DNA of 64,000 nt from Flammeovirga sp. EKP202 (GTDB taxonomy: Bacteria; Bacteroidota; Bacteroidia; Cytophagales; Flammeovirgaceae), in NCBI RefSeq assembly GCF_014534745.1, contig NZ_JACVVP010000027.1:35871-99870 (forward strand), in the 5' to 3' direction. Position 1 is the first letter of the stretch. Each line of letters starts with the position of its first letter. Of this stretch, positions 33,541 through 42,036 are shown piece by piece. A model generated the notes under the pieces. That model ran no database searches and was not told the origin of the DNA. It saw only the letters and a list, made by a program, of their open reading frames with translations. Position numbers and translations under genes: made by a program.

Positions 33541-35154
33541 TTATTCAAAGTTAGGGAGAATTATTTTATCAAATGCACTTTCCTGCTCCATTAACGTTTC
33601 AATTTCTGAAATAGTTCTAGGAGCAGAAGCCGATAAGTTGACCGGCCCATCTTCTGTAATTAAGATATCATCTTCAATTCTGATACCTATTCCCCACCAT
33701 TTTTCATCACACTCACTCTGCTCTGGGATGTAAATGCCTGGTTCAACCGTTACAACCATATTCGGTAAAAGCGTTTTATAATGTCCTTTGTCATGTACAT
33801 CTAACCCAATGTGATGCATTAAACCATGTGGGAAGTACCGAGCATAGTCTTCAGGAAATTCTATAATTTTCAGTTTCGTCAAACCTTTTCCAATAATCTC
33901 AGTGGCAACTTCATATACTTCTTCAAAGGTTTTACCTGCTTGACAGGCTTCAATTGCTTTTGTTTGTGCTTCGAGTACAATGTTATAAAGCAGCTTTTGT
34001 TCTTTTGTGAAAGTACCGTTTACCGGAATCGTCCTTGTAACATCTGCAGTGTAGCCTCTATATTCAGCACCACAATCCATTAATATCAACTCTCCATCTT
34101 CCATTTTAGGCTTATTATTGGAGATATAATGCAACATGCAGGCATTTTCTCCCGCTCCAACAATACTGGGGTAGCCTTCGTATTCTGCACCGTATTTTTT
34201 ATAGACAAATTCATGAATCCCTTGAATCTCGGTCTCAGACATTCCGGGCTTTATGGCTTTCATGACTTCTTTTTGACCAACACATGATATAAAAACGGCT
34301 TTCTTCAATAATTTTATTTCCTCTTCTTGCTTGATTTGTCTCAAGTCTTTCATCAAACTATCCAAGACTCTTATTTGAATATTGGTGGTAGTAAGACTTT
34401 CTCCCACAGAAACCCTTTGTTCTGGAGATGGGGCGGTGAGAAATGAAATTATATTTTGATCTAATCTTAAAACTGCTGCATCTACCAATTCACCACCAAT
34501 GATTTGAGCAATATCGGCTTGATCTTGAAGCGTTACTTCTCTCATCATATTATATAAGTCCTCAGTAGCAGTATTGAGGTAGGTAGGATACTGACTTTTC
34601 TTTTTGAAGATTTTTATAAAGTCGAAAAGCTCATAAGGATCATAAATATTGTCGCGTAAATCTCTTGGAGGATCGAAAGTAAGTACATGCTGAAAGCTTT
34701 GAAAGTCAATTTCAATTTTTCTAAACTCTTGATTAGACCTTACATTTTGAAACCCCAATTGTTCATAAACACCTTGTACACCCAAACGACCACCATTCCA
34801 CATTTCATCATAATCATCTTTGGGTTGTACGTAAATAAGGTCAGTACACGTCTCTCCATTCTCCAATGTGAAAGGGGTTTTGAAAATGATCAATACTGCG
34901 TTAGGTTCCCTGTAACCAGTCAAGTAAAAAAAATCAGGATCTTGATGATAGATGTAGTTCACATCATTGGCTCTATTACGTACAGGATTGGCAAAAAATA
35001 TTGCTACACTATTGTCAGGCATTTTTGCCCGAAGACTATCTCTTCTACTTTGATGAAAAGTTTTAGAAGTGTAATCCGTTGGCTTGAATTTATATTGAGC
35101 AAAACTGTGATGACAAAGTGTAAAAAATGATAGGAGTAGTACAATTTTTTTCAT
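33541..35154 (-). CDS. Exported Xaa-Pro aminopeptidase (M24B)
   Basis: The 537-residue enzyme has a signal peptide (residues 1-19, ending SFA). An N-terminal creatinase-like domain precedes the C-terminal pita-bread domain. All five dimetal ligands are visible: Asp in LILMDCGAEYRG and TADVTRTIP, His in FPHGLMHHIGLDVHD, Glu in VVTVEPGIYIP, and Glu in GIRIEDDILIT. It removes N-terminal residues preceding proline, here in the periplasm because of the signal peptide. A GntR-type operator copy (35287-35298) lies about 130 bases upstream of its start, shared with the alginate regulator region. Confidence 0.93.
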   Translation of the reverse strand: MKKIVLLLSFFTLCHHSFAQYKFKPTDYTSKTFHQSRRDSLRAKMPDNSVAIFFANPVRNRANDVNYIYHQDPDFFYLTGYREPNAVLIIFKTPFTLENGETCTDLIYVQPKDDYDEMWNGGRLGVQGVYEQLGFQNVRSNQEFRKIEIDFQSFQHVLTFDPPRDLRDNIYDPYELFDFIKIFKKKSQYPTYLNTATEDLYNMMREVTLQDQADIAQIIGGELVDAAVLRLDQNIISFLTAPSPEQRVSVGESLTTTNIQIRVLDSLMKDLRQIKQEEEIKLLKKAVFISCVGQKEVMKAIKPGMSETEIQGIHEFVYKKYGAEYEGYPSIVGAGENACMLHYISNNKPKMEDGELILMDCGAEYRGYTADVTRTIPVNGTFTKEQKLLYNIVLEAQTKAIEACQAGKTFEEVYEVATEIIGKGLTKLKIIEFPEDYARYFPHGLMHHIGLDVHDKGHYKTLLPNMVVTVEPGIYIPEQSECDEKWWGIGIRIEDDILITEDGPVNLSASAPRTISEIETLMEQESAFDKIILPNFE

Positions 35155-35286
35155 GATTTAAAACTACCCTTTGTCGATGAATTATGGAATGTTTTTCATC
35201 ATCAATTCTCTTTTTTGTTAAAAAATAAGTGTGTTTTGAACATTTTTTTAATAAATATTTGCTTTTGAAATTTAATCGCCGTAAAA

Positions 35287-35298
35287 TTGGTCAACCAG
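35287..35298. promoter_or_regulatory. FCD-GntR operator candidate, site 1
   Basis: TTGGTCAACCAG is an imperfect palindrome of the TGGT-N2-ACCA type, and sits in an 18-base sequence (ATTGGTCAACCAGTTTAT) that recurs with one change at 35521-35538. It lies between the divergent pepP-like and gntR genes. Confidence 0.6.
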
Positions 35299-35521
35299 TT
35301 TATGGTAGAGCAGTTGAAACACTACCAAAGCAAGGTTAAAAAACGAAATGACTTATTCAATAAATTAATTTAGGTAGAAAAACGAACTATTATAGCACTC
35401 TTTGATCATTGTCTACAAAAGCCTACTAAAATGTAGAAAACAAGTATTTTAAGGCTTATTTTGATGATTTTTAAAATAAAATTGTCTTTTGATTTGGAAG
35501 TGAAATGTAAATGTTTGTAAA

Positions 35522-35533
35522 TTGGTCTACCAG
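35522..35533. promoter_or_regulatory. FCD-GntR operator candidate, site 2
   Basis: TTGGTCTACCAG lies 18 bases upstream of the gntR start codon. Occupancy here would block transcription or its initiation, so the site implies autoregulation. Sites 1 and 2 are direct repeats 235 bp apart, a distance that would allow DNA looping. Confidence 0.65.
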
Positions 35534-35551
35534 TTTATAAGTAAAACGAAA

Positions 35552-36256
35552 ATGGAGCAGACAGTATTCAATACATTCAAAAAAATTCAAATTGAAAAGC
35601 CTGTTGATAAAATCATCAAGCAGATCAAGACATTAATATCTTCAGGTCAATTGAAGCCAGGTGATAAATTACCATCTGAAAGAAAATTGAGCGAACATTT
35701 TGGAATCGGACGTACACACGTTAGAGATGCTATTAGAAAATTAGAATTTTATGGCATTCTAAAAACGCTACCTCAAAGTGGCACTGTAGTGGCAGGTTTT
35801 GGCATTACAGCTTTGGAAGGTCTAATTACCGATGTTCTTGATTTAGAAGGAAATGACTTTAAATCATTAGTGGAGACTAGGGTGATTTTGGAACAGAATA
35901 CAGCCCGTTTTGCAGCAATGCGTCGTGATGAAAAAGATATTGTTTCTATATCAAGTGCATTAGCAGCCTATGAAAAAGCGGTAAAAGAAGGAAATGATAC
36001 AGTGGAACACGACTTAATGTTCCATCTTAAAATTGCGGAAGCAAGTAAAAACAATGTTTTGAAGTCGTTGATGTTGATTGTAGCACCAGACATCATCACT
36101 TTCTTTAAAGAAAATGATATCTGTACAGGGACAAAACCTTCAAAAGCATTGGAAGAACACTATGAAATCTTAGAACATATTTCCAACAGAGAGCCTGAAA
36201 AAGCAGAGTTGGCAATGTATAATCACTTAAAGGAAATTCTTGACACTAAACTTTAA
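35552..36256 (+). CDS. GntR-family regulator, FadR/FCD subfamily, of the alginate locus
   Basis: I place the start at the ATG at 35552 (234 residues). An in-frame TTG at 35522 would begin inside the operator palindrome. The winged HTH occupies about residues 10-75 (LPSERKLSEHFGIGRTHVRDAIRKLE), and the all-helical FCD effector domain about 95-225. The FCD metal/ligand residues are represented by E-x-R in VETRVILEQ and the H-x-x-x-H-like segment EHDLMFHLKIA. Such proteins usually bind a sugar acid, so an alginate-derived monomer such as DEH or KDG is a reasonable inducer here. It precedes the second susC by 307 bases. Confidence 0.92.
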   Translation: MEQTVFNTFKKIQIEKPVDKIIKQIKTLISSGQLKPGDKLPSERKLSEHFGIGRTHVRDAIRKLEFYGILKTLPQSGTVVAGFGITALEGLITDVLDLEGNDFKSLVETRVILEQNTARFAAMRRDEKDIVSISSALAAYEKAVKEGNDTVEHDLMFHLKIAEASKNNVLKSLMLIVAPDIITFFKENDICTGTKPSKALEEHYEILEHISNREPEKAELAMYNHLKEILDTKL

Positions 36257-36563
36257 AAATGCCTATGATATGAACAAAGACACAAAAAAAATGGATTAAC
36301 AATATAAATAATGCTAATCCATGCAGGTTAAGATTTTCATAAGCAGGGTCATCGGCAAAATCATCCGCATTAGAAACATCTTAGGGTTCAAAGATAATAT
36401 TTCAATTATGTAAACACAAATTTTTATCTAACCTACAACACAACCTGCATCCTAACTAATTATTAAAATTTTAAGCAAATAGATGAATGGCGTATGTATT
36501 TAACTTATCGTTAGCTACAATCGTGAAATAACATCTATCGCTATCTCTCTTATATGAAATAAA
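36257..36563. other. Leader region of the alginate susC
   Basis: No gene in these 307 bases. A 9-bp inverted repeat (ATGCAGGTT at 36321-36329, AACCTGCAT at 36442-36450) brackets most of it. No further copy of the TTGGTCWACCAG operator was found, so control of susC probably works through another sequence or readthrough from gntR. Confidence 0.4.
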
Positions 36564-39500
36564 ATGAATTATTTATCTAGAATATTACTAACTGTAATAA
36601 GTCTGATGGCTTTTTTATGCACTTCAGAAACTTATGCTCAGGAGGCTTACATGCTCAAAGGACAGGTCGTTGATCAAGAAGGAATGCCTCTTCCGGGTGT
36701 TACAATTGTGGTCAACGGTAATGAATCGGCAAAAGGTACAATTACCGATTTTGATGGTATTTATAAATTGATGGTTAAAACATCAGACGTTGTTACTTAT
36801 TCTTTTATTGGATGTAAACCTAAAAGTGTCACTATTACTTCACAGACAGAATTGAACATTACTTTAGAAGAGGAAGCAAGTCAATTGGAAGAAATTGTGG
36901 TCGTAGGATATGGTGCTATACAGAAATCACACTTAACGGGTGCAGTATCAAAAGTAACGAGTGATAAAATGGACGAAATTCCAGCAGCTCGTTTAGATGA
37001 CGCATTAGCAGGTCAAGTTTCGGGTGTAAATATTCAAATGACCAACCCTGCTGCAGGTGAAGCACCAACCATCCGTGTTCGTGGTGTGGGTTCAATTACA
37101 TCATTCCCTAATCCGCTGATTGTAGTAGACGGAGTTGTAGTGGATCAAGATTATATGAGCACATTGGATATGAATGATGTGGAATCAATTGAGGTCTTAA
37201 AAGATGCCTCTTCTGCAGCAATCTATGGTTCAAGAGGTTCGAATGGTGTTATTTTGATCACCAACAAAAAAGGTAAAGAAGGAAAAGCAACATTTAATTA
37301 CAATGGTTTCTTCGGTGTAAAGGAAGTTCCGGGGAACGATGTTTTAAAAACTGTTGGTGAATGGAATGCTTTTGTAAGAGAAAATAACGAGGGAGAGTTA
37401 ACAGACAAGATGCGTTACATCAATGAGTTGGGAACGGAGACCGATTGGCAAGATGTAATCATGGATGGTGGTACAATCCAAAGTCACTCACTTTCAGCAA
37501 GAGGTGGTTCAGAAAAAACACAGTATTCAGCTTCAGGTAACTACCTCAAAGATGAAGGGGTGTTATTAACAGACAGCTATGAGAGAATCAATTTCCGTTT
37601 GAGTGTAGATACTAAAGTCAACAAGCGTTTGTCATTTGGTTTGAAATTAAACCCTTCATACAGTAATCAAAGAAGATTCCCAATTGGTGTACACGATGCC
37701 CTTCGTCAATCGCCTTGGTTGCCTCAATATGTGGATGAAAACAATGAGCAGTATATTAACCGTGAGCGTGAGTCAGGTCGTTGGGCAAATACTCAAATCG
37801 GTGATTATACCATGGAAAGAATGTTTGATGATTATGATTTAGATGCTGGAATGCCAGTAGAATCTGGGGGAACAGACATCAGTACAACGTCAAACGCATC
37901 ACCGATTGCTAAGATTTTAGAAAGAGAGTATAGAAAATACCAAACAAAGCTTTTCACAAGCCTTTATTTAAAATATAAAATTGCTGATGGATTAAACTTC
38001 AGATCTACAGTAGGTGGCGATTACAAGAATACACGAAATCATCGCTATACAGGTGTAAAGGCAAGTAGAAACGAGGAGGCCGGTACTTCAGCATATGATA
38101 ACACGGAAAATCAGTTTCATATTATAACAGAGCATACGTTGTCTTACAACAAGAGATTTGCAGATAAGCACTCTTTGAATGCAGTTGTTGGTTTTGCTTT
38201 TGAGTTCTGGGATAGAAATTACAGCTCAATTGAAGCCAATGGTTATAACTTTGATTACATCAATACAATTCCTGCCAACAATGTAACAGGAGCAGCCACT
38301 TCAGCTGATCAGAAGTCTTTGGTATCTTATTTAGGTCGTGTAAACTATGGTTATGAAGACAAATACTTTGTTACACTAAGTTTCAGAACGGATGGTAGTT
38401 CTAAGTTTGGTGAAAATAATAAATTTGGTGTATTCCCAGCAGCTTCAGTGGGTTGGAGAATATCAGAAGAGAATTTCCTAAGAGACAGTGAAATTATCAG
38501 TAACCTGAAAGTTAGAGCAAGTTATGGTGTAACTGGTAATGATGGTGATGATAGAATTGTAGGCCGTTATCCATCAATAGGTCTAGTAGAACCGGTAGGT
38601 GCAGTTTTCAACGGAAATACTTATACAGGTTTTAATCAGTCTACGTTATCAAATCCACAATTAAGATGGGAGAAATCAATTGAGATCAACCCAGGTATTG
38701 ATGTAGGTTTCTTCCAAGACCGTTTCGGATTTAGTATTGACCTTTATAAGAAAAATAGCCAAGACTTATTATTGAACAGACCAATCCCGTCAGCTACTGG
38801 ATTTAGTGATGCCATTGTCAACTTAGGTGAAGTTGAAAACAGAGGTATTGAGTTTGAATTAAGAACAACCAATATAGATAAAGGTGGTTTCAAATGGTCT
38901 ACAACTGGTAACTTATCTTTAAATGAAAATAAGTTGGTAAGCATGGCTGGAGCTGATGGTTTGATCTCTATCGTAGATTCCAAAAGACCAGCAGAATGGA
39001 TTGCAAAAGAAGGTCATCCGGTGTCATCGTTTTATGGTTATGTGGTAGAGAAAGAGATTCCATTGAACTACATCAAAAATCCTTTCTTCCCAATCAACGG
39101 TGAATCACAAGACATCTATGTAAAAGATTTGAATGGTGACGGTATTATTGATCCAGATGATAGAACAATATTAGGTTCTCCATATCCAAAAATGATTTGG
39201 TCAATATCGAATACTTTCAACTACAAAAACTTTGATTTGAGCATTATGTTCCAAGGTTCGCATGGTGCAAAAGTAAGAAACATGGACCCTCAGTATGTAA
39301 ATAATCAGTTTAGCTCAAACCAAGATTATATTACAGATGAAGAAGACCCGAATTTCTTCCCAGATGCAGACAAAGTGGTACAAAGAATATTTACAGATGA
39401 TATTGTTATGGATGCTTCTTATATCGCTTTACGTAATCTGAATATTGGATATACTCTACCGAAAGCTGCAATAAGCAAAGTAGGTATCAACAAGATGAGA

Positions 39501-39668
39501 ATTTATGTTGCAGCACAAAACTTATTGTACATCATGGGGAATGACTATAGAGGCTATAACCCAGAAGGTATTAATCAAGGGTTGAATTCACCTTTAACTT
39601 ACGGTTATCAGAGAGGTGCAGCACCAATCAACAGAACATTCTCAGCAGGCGTTAACTTATCATTCTAA
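36564..39668 (+). CDS. SusC-type TonB-dependent transporter of the alginate locus
   Basis: The 1034-residue protein has a signal peptide (residues 1-25, ending TYAQ) and a carboxypeptidase-regulatory-like domain (about 28-105, LKGQVVDQEGMPLPGVTIVV). The EEIVVVGYG segment lies near 110, followed by a plug domain with VLKDASSAAIYGSRGSNGVI and a barrel ending in GVNLSF. It takes up alginate oligosaccharides with the SusD protein encoded 5 bases later, judged from the lyases encoded in the same operon. The outer membrane location and need for TonB are family knowledge. Confidence 0.94.
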   Translation: MNYLSRILLTVISLMAFLCTSETYAQEAYMLKGQVVDQEGMPLPGVTIVVNGNESAKGTITDFDGIYKLMVKTSDVVTYSFIGCKPKSVTITSQTELNITLEEEASQLEEIVVVGYGAIQKSHLTGAVSKVTSDKMDEIPAARLDDALAGQVSGVNIQMTNPAAGEAPTIRVRGVGSITSFPNPLIVVDGVVVDQDYMSTLDMNDVESIEVLKDASSAAIYGSRGSNGVILITNKKGKEGKATFNYNGFFGVKEVPGNDVLKTVGEWNAFVRENNEGELTDKMRYINELGTETDWQDVIMDGGTIQSHSLSARGGSEKTQYSASGNYLKDEGVLLTDSYERINFRLSVDTKVNKRLSFGLKLNPSYSNQRRFPIGVHDALRQSPWLPQYVDENNEQYINRERESGRWANTQIGDYTMERMFDDYDLDAGMPVESGGTDISTTSNASPIAKILEREYRKYQTKLFTSLYLKYKIADGLNFRSTVGGDYKNTRNHRYTGVKASRNEEAGTSAYDNTENQFHIITEHTLSYNKRFADKHSLNAVVGFAFEFWDRNYSSIEANGYNFDYINTIPANNVTGAATSADQKSLVSYLGRVNYGYEDKYFVTLSFRTDGSSKFGENNKFGVFPAASVGWRISEENFLRDSEIISNLKVRASYGVTGNDGDDRIVGRYPSIGLVEPVGAVFNGNTYTGFNQSTLSNPQLRWEKSIEINPGIDVGFFQDRFGFSIDLYKKNSQDLLLNRPIPSATGFSDAIVNLGEVENRGIEFELRTTNIDKGGFKWSTTGNLSLNENKLVSMAGADGLISIVDSKRPAEWIAKEGHPVSSFYGYVVEKEIPLNYIKNPFFPINGESQDIYVKDLNGDGIIDPDDRTILGSPYPKMIWSISNTFNYKNFDLSIMFQGSHGAKVRNMDPQYVNNQFSSNQDYITDEEDPNFFPDADKVVQRIFTDDIVMDASYIALRNLNIGYTLPKAAISKVGINKMRIYVAAQNLLYIMGNDYRGYNPEGINQGLNSPLTYGYQRGAAPINRTFSAGVNLSF

Positions 39669-39673
39669 GAAAC

Positions 39674-41041
39674 ATGAAAAAGAAATATTTAAATATTATC
39701 TCCGCTTTGATGTTAGGTGCAGCAACATTAACATCTTGTGAGAGCCAATTGGACCTTCAGCCTCTTTCAGCGATAGGGGATAATGGATTTTACCAAAACA
39801 CTTCAGAAGTACAAGCGGCAACATTTGCGATGTATGATGGTCTTCAGAGTACAGTTTTGAGAGAATTTGCATTGACAGAAATGCGCTCTGATAACTCAAA
39901 ATCAAAGAACAGTGAAGGAGAGTGGGCACAATTTGAGCACATGAACGTATCTCCTACAAATGGTACTTTATCAACGTATTGGATCGATTGTTACAATGTA
40001 ATTTTCAGAGCGAATAAAGTACTTGCATCACTAGATGTGGTAACAGATGACGCTTCGAAAACAATTTTTGAAAGTGAAGCAAAATTTGTGAGAGCATTGA
40101 TGTATTTCAATTTGTCCAGAGGTTTTGGTGATGTGCCGTTAGTAACCAAGGTTGTAGTACCTGGTGATTTGACAACTACTGAGCGAATAGCCACAACTAC
40201 AGTGTACCAACAAATTGATCAGGATTTGACAGAAGCAATTGCGGGTCTTCCTGAGAGAGGAAGTATTGAAGAAGGAAGAGCAACAAAAGCGGCAGCACAA
40301 GCACTATTGGCAAAAGTGAAGTTGACAACGGGTGATTATGCAGGTGCAAAAAGCTTATTAGAAACTGTAATGAATAATGCTGATTATGGTCTTGAGGAAA
40401 ATTACACAGATGTATTTTACACTGAATTAAATTCTGAAATTATCTTCGCTATTCAGTTTCTCAATGATAATGCTGAAGAATCACAAGACTTCTCTTATGA
40501 GTTCACAAAATTGGGTAAAAACAGTGGTTTGAATTATGTAACAGATGATTTTAAAGCCAATGTAGATGCAGCAGATACCGAAAGAACAGCCGTACTTTAC
40601 AATCCAGAGGATGACAAAGAAAATGGTAAGTTTATCACTTCTTCATCGGATAACAGACTTTGTGGAAATGATTGGATTGTCTTAAGAATGGCAGATGTTT
40701 ACTTGATGTACTCTGAAGCAATTTTAGCAGGTGGAGAAACAACTACTGATGCAGGAGCGGTAGACGCTTACAATATGGTCAGATCAAGAGCAGGAATGCC
40801 TACTTTAGACGCAGGAAGTACATTGACTAAGCAAGCTTTATTATTGGAAAGAAGAGTTGAGTTAGGCTTCGAAAATCATAGACTTTATGACTTGGTAAGA
40901 TTTGGAGTAGCGGAAGAAGTAATGGGTGCATTTGCATCGGACAATGGATTCACATTCAACGGAACAAAATTATTACTTCCTATTCCTCAAAGAGAAATAG
41001 ATACAAGTTACGGGTTATTAAAACAAAACCCTGGCTACTAA
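39674..41041 (+). CDS. SusD-type surface lipoprotein of the alginate locus
   Basis: The 455-residue lipoprotein (lipobox LTSC, Cys about residue 22) continues with ESQLDLQPLSAIGDNGFY, a SusD start. TPR-like helices include FESEAKFVRALMYFNLSRGFGDVPLV. The RagB half contains LLLERRVELGFENHRLYDLVR and ends QREIDTSYGLLKQNPGY. It is shorter than the pair 1 SusD (546 residues), as in several alginate-linked SusDs. It should bind alginate oligomers at the cell surface and close the SusC barrel. A stem-loop at 41052-41122 follows before the PKD lipoprotein gene. Confidence 0.94.
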   Translation: MKKKYLNIISALMLGAATLTSCESQLDLQPLSAIGDNGFYQNTSEVQAATFAMYDGLQSTVLREFALTEMRSDNSKSKNSEGEWAQFEHMNVSPTNGTLSTYWIDCYNVIFRANKVLASLDVVTDDASKTIFESEAKFVRALMYFNLSRGFGDVPLVTKVVVPGDLTTTERIATTTVYQQIDQDLTEAIAGLPERGSIEEGRATKAAAQALLAKVKLTTGDYAGAKSLLETVMNNADYGLEENYTDVFYTELNSEIIFAIQFLNDNAEESQDFSYEFTKLGKNSGLNYVTDDFKANVDAADTERTAVLYNPEDDKENGKFITSSSDNRLCGNDWIVLRMADVYLMYSEAILAGGETTTDAGAVDAYNMVRSRAGMPTLDAGSTLTKQALLLERRVELGFENHRLYDLVRFGVAEEVMGAFASDNGFTFNGTKLLLPIPQREIDTSYGLLKQNPGY

Positions 41042-41051
41042 TTCCATTAAA

Positions 41052-41122
41052 AGTAGTATTGGGAATAAGTATTAAATAAAGGGAAACGCACGTGAAATTT
41101 GAAACATTGTTCCCAACCTACT
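41052..41122 (+). promoter_or_regulatory. Intercistronic stem-loop between susD and the PKD lipoprotein
   Basis: AGTAG..TTGGGAA pairs with TTCCCAA..CTACT over 12 bp with a small bulge and a 44-nt loop, and no T-run follows. It may be an RNA processing or stability element that uncouples susCD from downstream genes. Confidence 0.4.
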
Positions 41123-41157
41123 CTTAAATTTTTGAAGAACAATTCAATAAGCAAATC

Positions 41158-41919
41158 ATGAAATCATTTTTAAAATATATAGGATTGGCAGGAGCTTTAA
41201 GTGCAGCATTATTTGCTTGTACTGAAGAATTGCCTGGTGTGGGGTCAATTGAGGATTTAACACCACCTTCAGCAGACTTTACTTACAAATCAAGTACAGA
41301 AAGTTTCAAAGAAATTTTATTCACTAATAACTCTATTTCAGCAGGAGAATTTGAATGGGATTTTGGTGATGGAAATGCTTCGGACGAAAGAAATCCAACA
41401 CATACTTACCCAGGGGAAGGATCTTTCACTGTAAAACTAGTAGCAAGAGACGGTAACAACCTTACATCTGATACGACTATTACTGTAGAAGTGGTAGATG
41501 AGTTAGTTCCAGAGTTCCAATGTAAAAGTTTCGAATGTTCCGATAGAAGCGTTTGGGGTAGTTTCTCAGGTTCTGGGTCACCAACGCCTCCAGATGAATC
41601 TACAGGAGCGAAACTTGGAAATAGCTCTCAATACTTAGATCAGACGATCGCAGTAACAGGCGGAGTGACTTACAATGTGAGTTTCCATTATGTAAGTAAA
41701 AACAGCGGAACAAGTGCAGGGGCATTACTTTTAGAAGACCCTGACAATGAAATCAAATTTGTTGATGAAAACATTCCAATGACTGACAATTCTTCTGAAT
41801 ACGTATATATAAGTTACATTGTAGAGACCGCCAATAACACCTCACAATTAAGATTCAGTTTGAATTATGTTGATACTGAGGCAAGATTTGATTTAGTAGA
41901 AATTGCAAAAGTAGAGTAG
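41158..41919 (+). CDS. PKD-domain surface lipoprotein (SusE/F-position glycan-binding protein)
   Basis: The 253-residue protein has a lipobox LFAC (Cys about residue 21). One PKD domain (about 35-115) contains the hallmark FEWDFGDGNASDERNPTHTY. A beta-sandwich-like C-terminal domain (about 120-253) looks like a carbohydrate-binding module, with paired Cys near its start. It lies between susD and the PL6 lyase, where surface glycan-binding lipoproteins are typically encoded. Alginate binding is therefore a positional inference. No catalytic residues are evident. Confidence 0.82.
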   Translation: MKSFLKYIGLAGALSAALFACTEELPGVGSIEDLTPPSADFTYKSSTESFKEILFTNNSISAGEFEWDFGDGNASDERNPTHTYPGEGSFTVKLVARDGNNLTSDTTITVEVVDELVPEFQCKSFECSDRSVWGSFSGSGSPTPPDESTGAKLGNSSQYLDQTIAVTGGVTYNVSFHYVSKNSGTSAGALLLEDPDNEIKFVDENIPMTDNSSEYVYISYIVETANNTSQLRFSLNYVDTEARFDLVEIAKVE

Positions 41920-41973
41920 GGGCAAATTCATATGTTTACCCGAATTACGACAGGTAAAAATGAACAGACAACA

Positions 41974-41997
41974 ACCATCCAGTATCAACTGGATGGT
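41974..41997 (+). promoter_or_regulatory. Intercistronic hairpin upstream of the PL6 gene
   Basis: ACCATCCAGT and ACTGGATGGT form a perfect 10-bp stem around ATCA, with no T-run. It ends 39 bases before the preferred PL6 start codon. The alternative upstream start at 41932 would translate through it, which argues for the start at 42037. Confidence 0.6.
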
Positions 41998-42036
41998 ACC
42001 TCTCAAATCATTCAAAGAAGCATAAATGAATTGATA

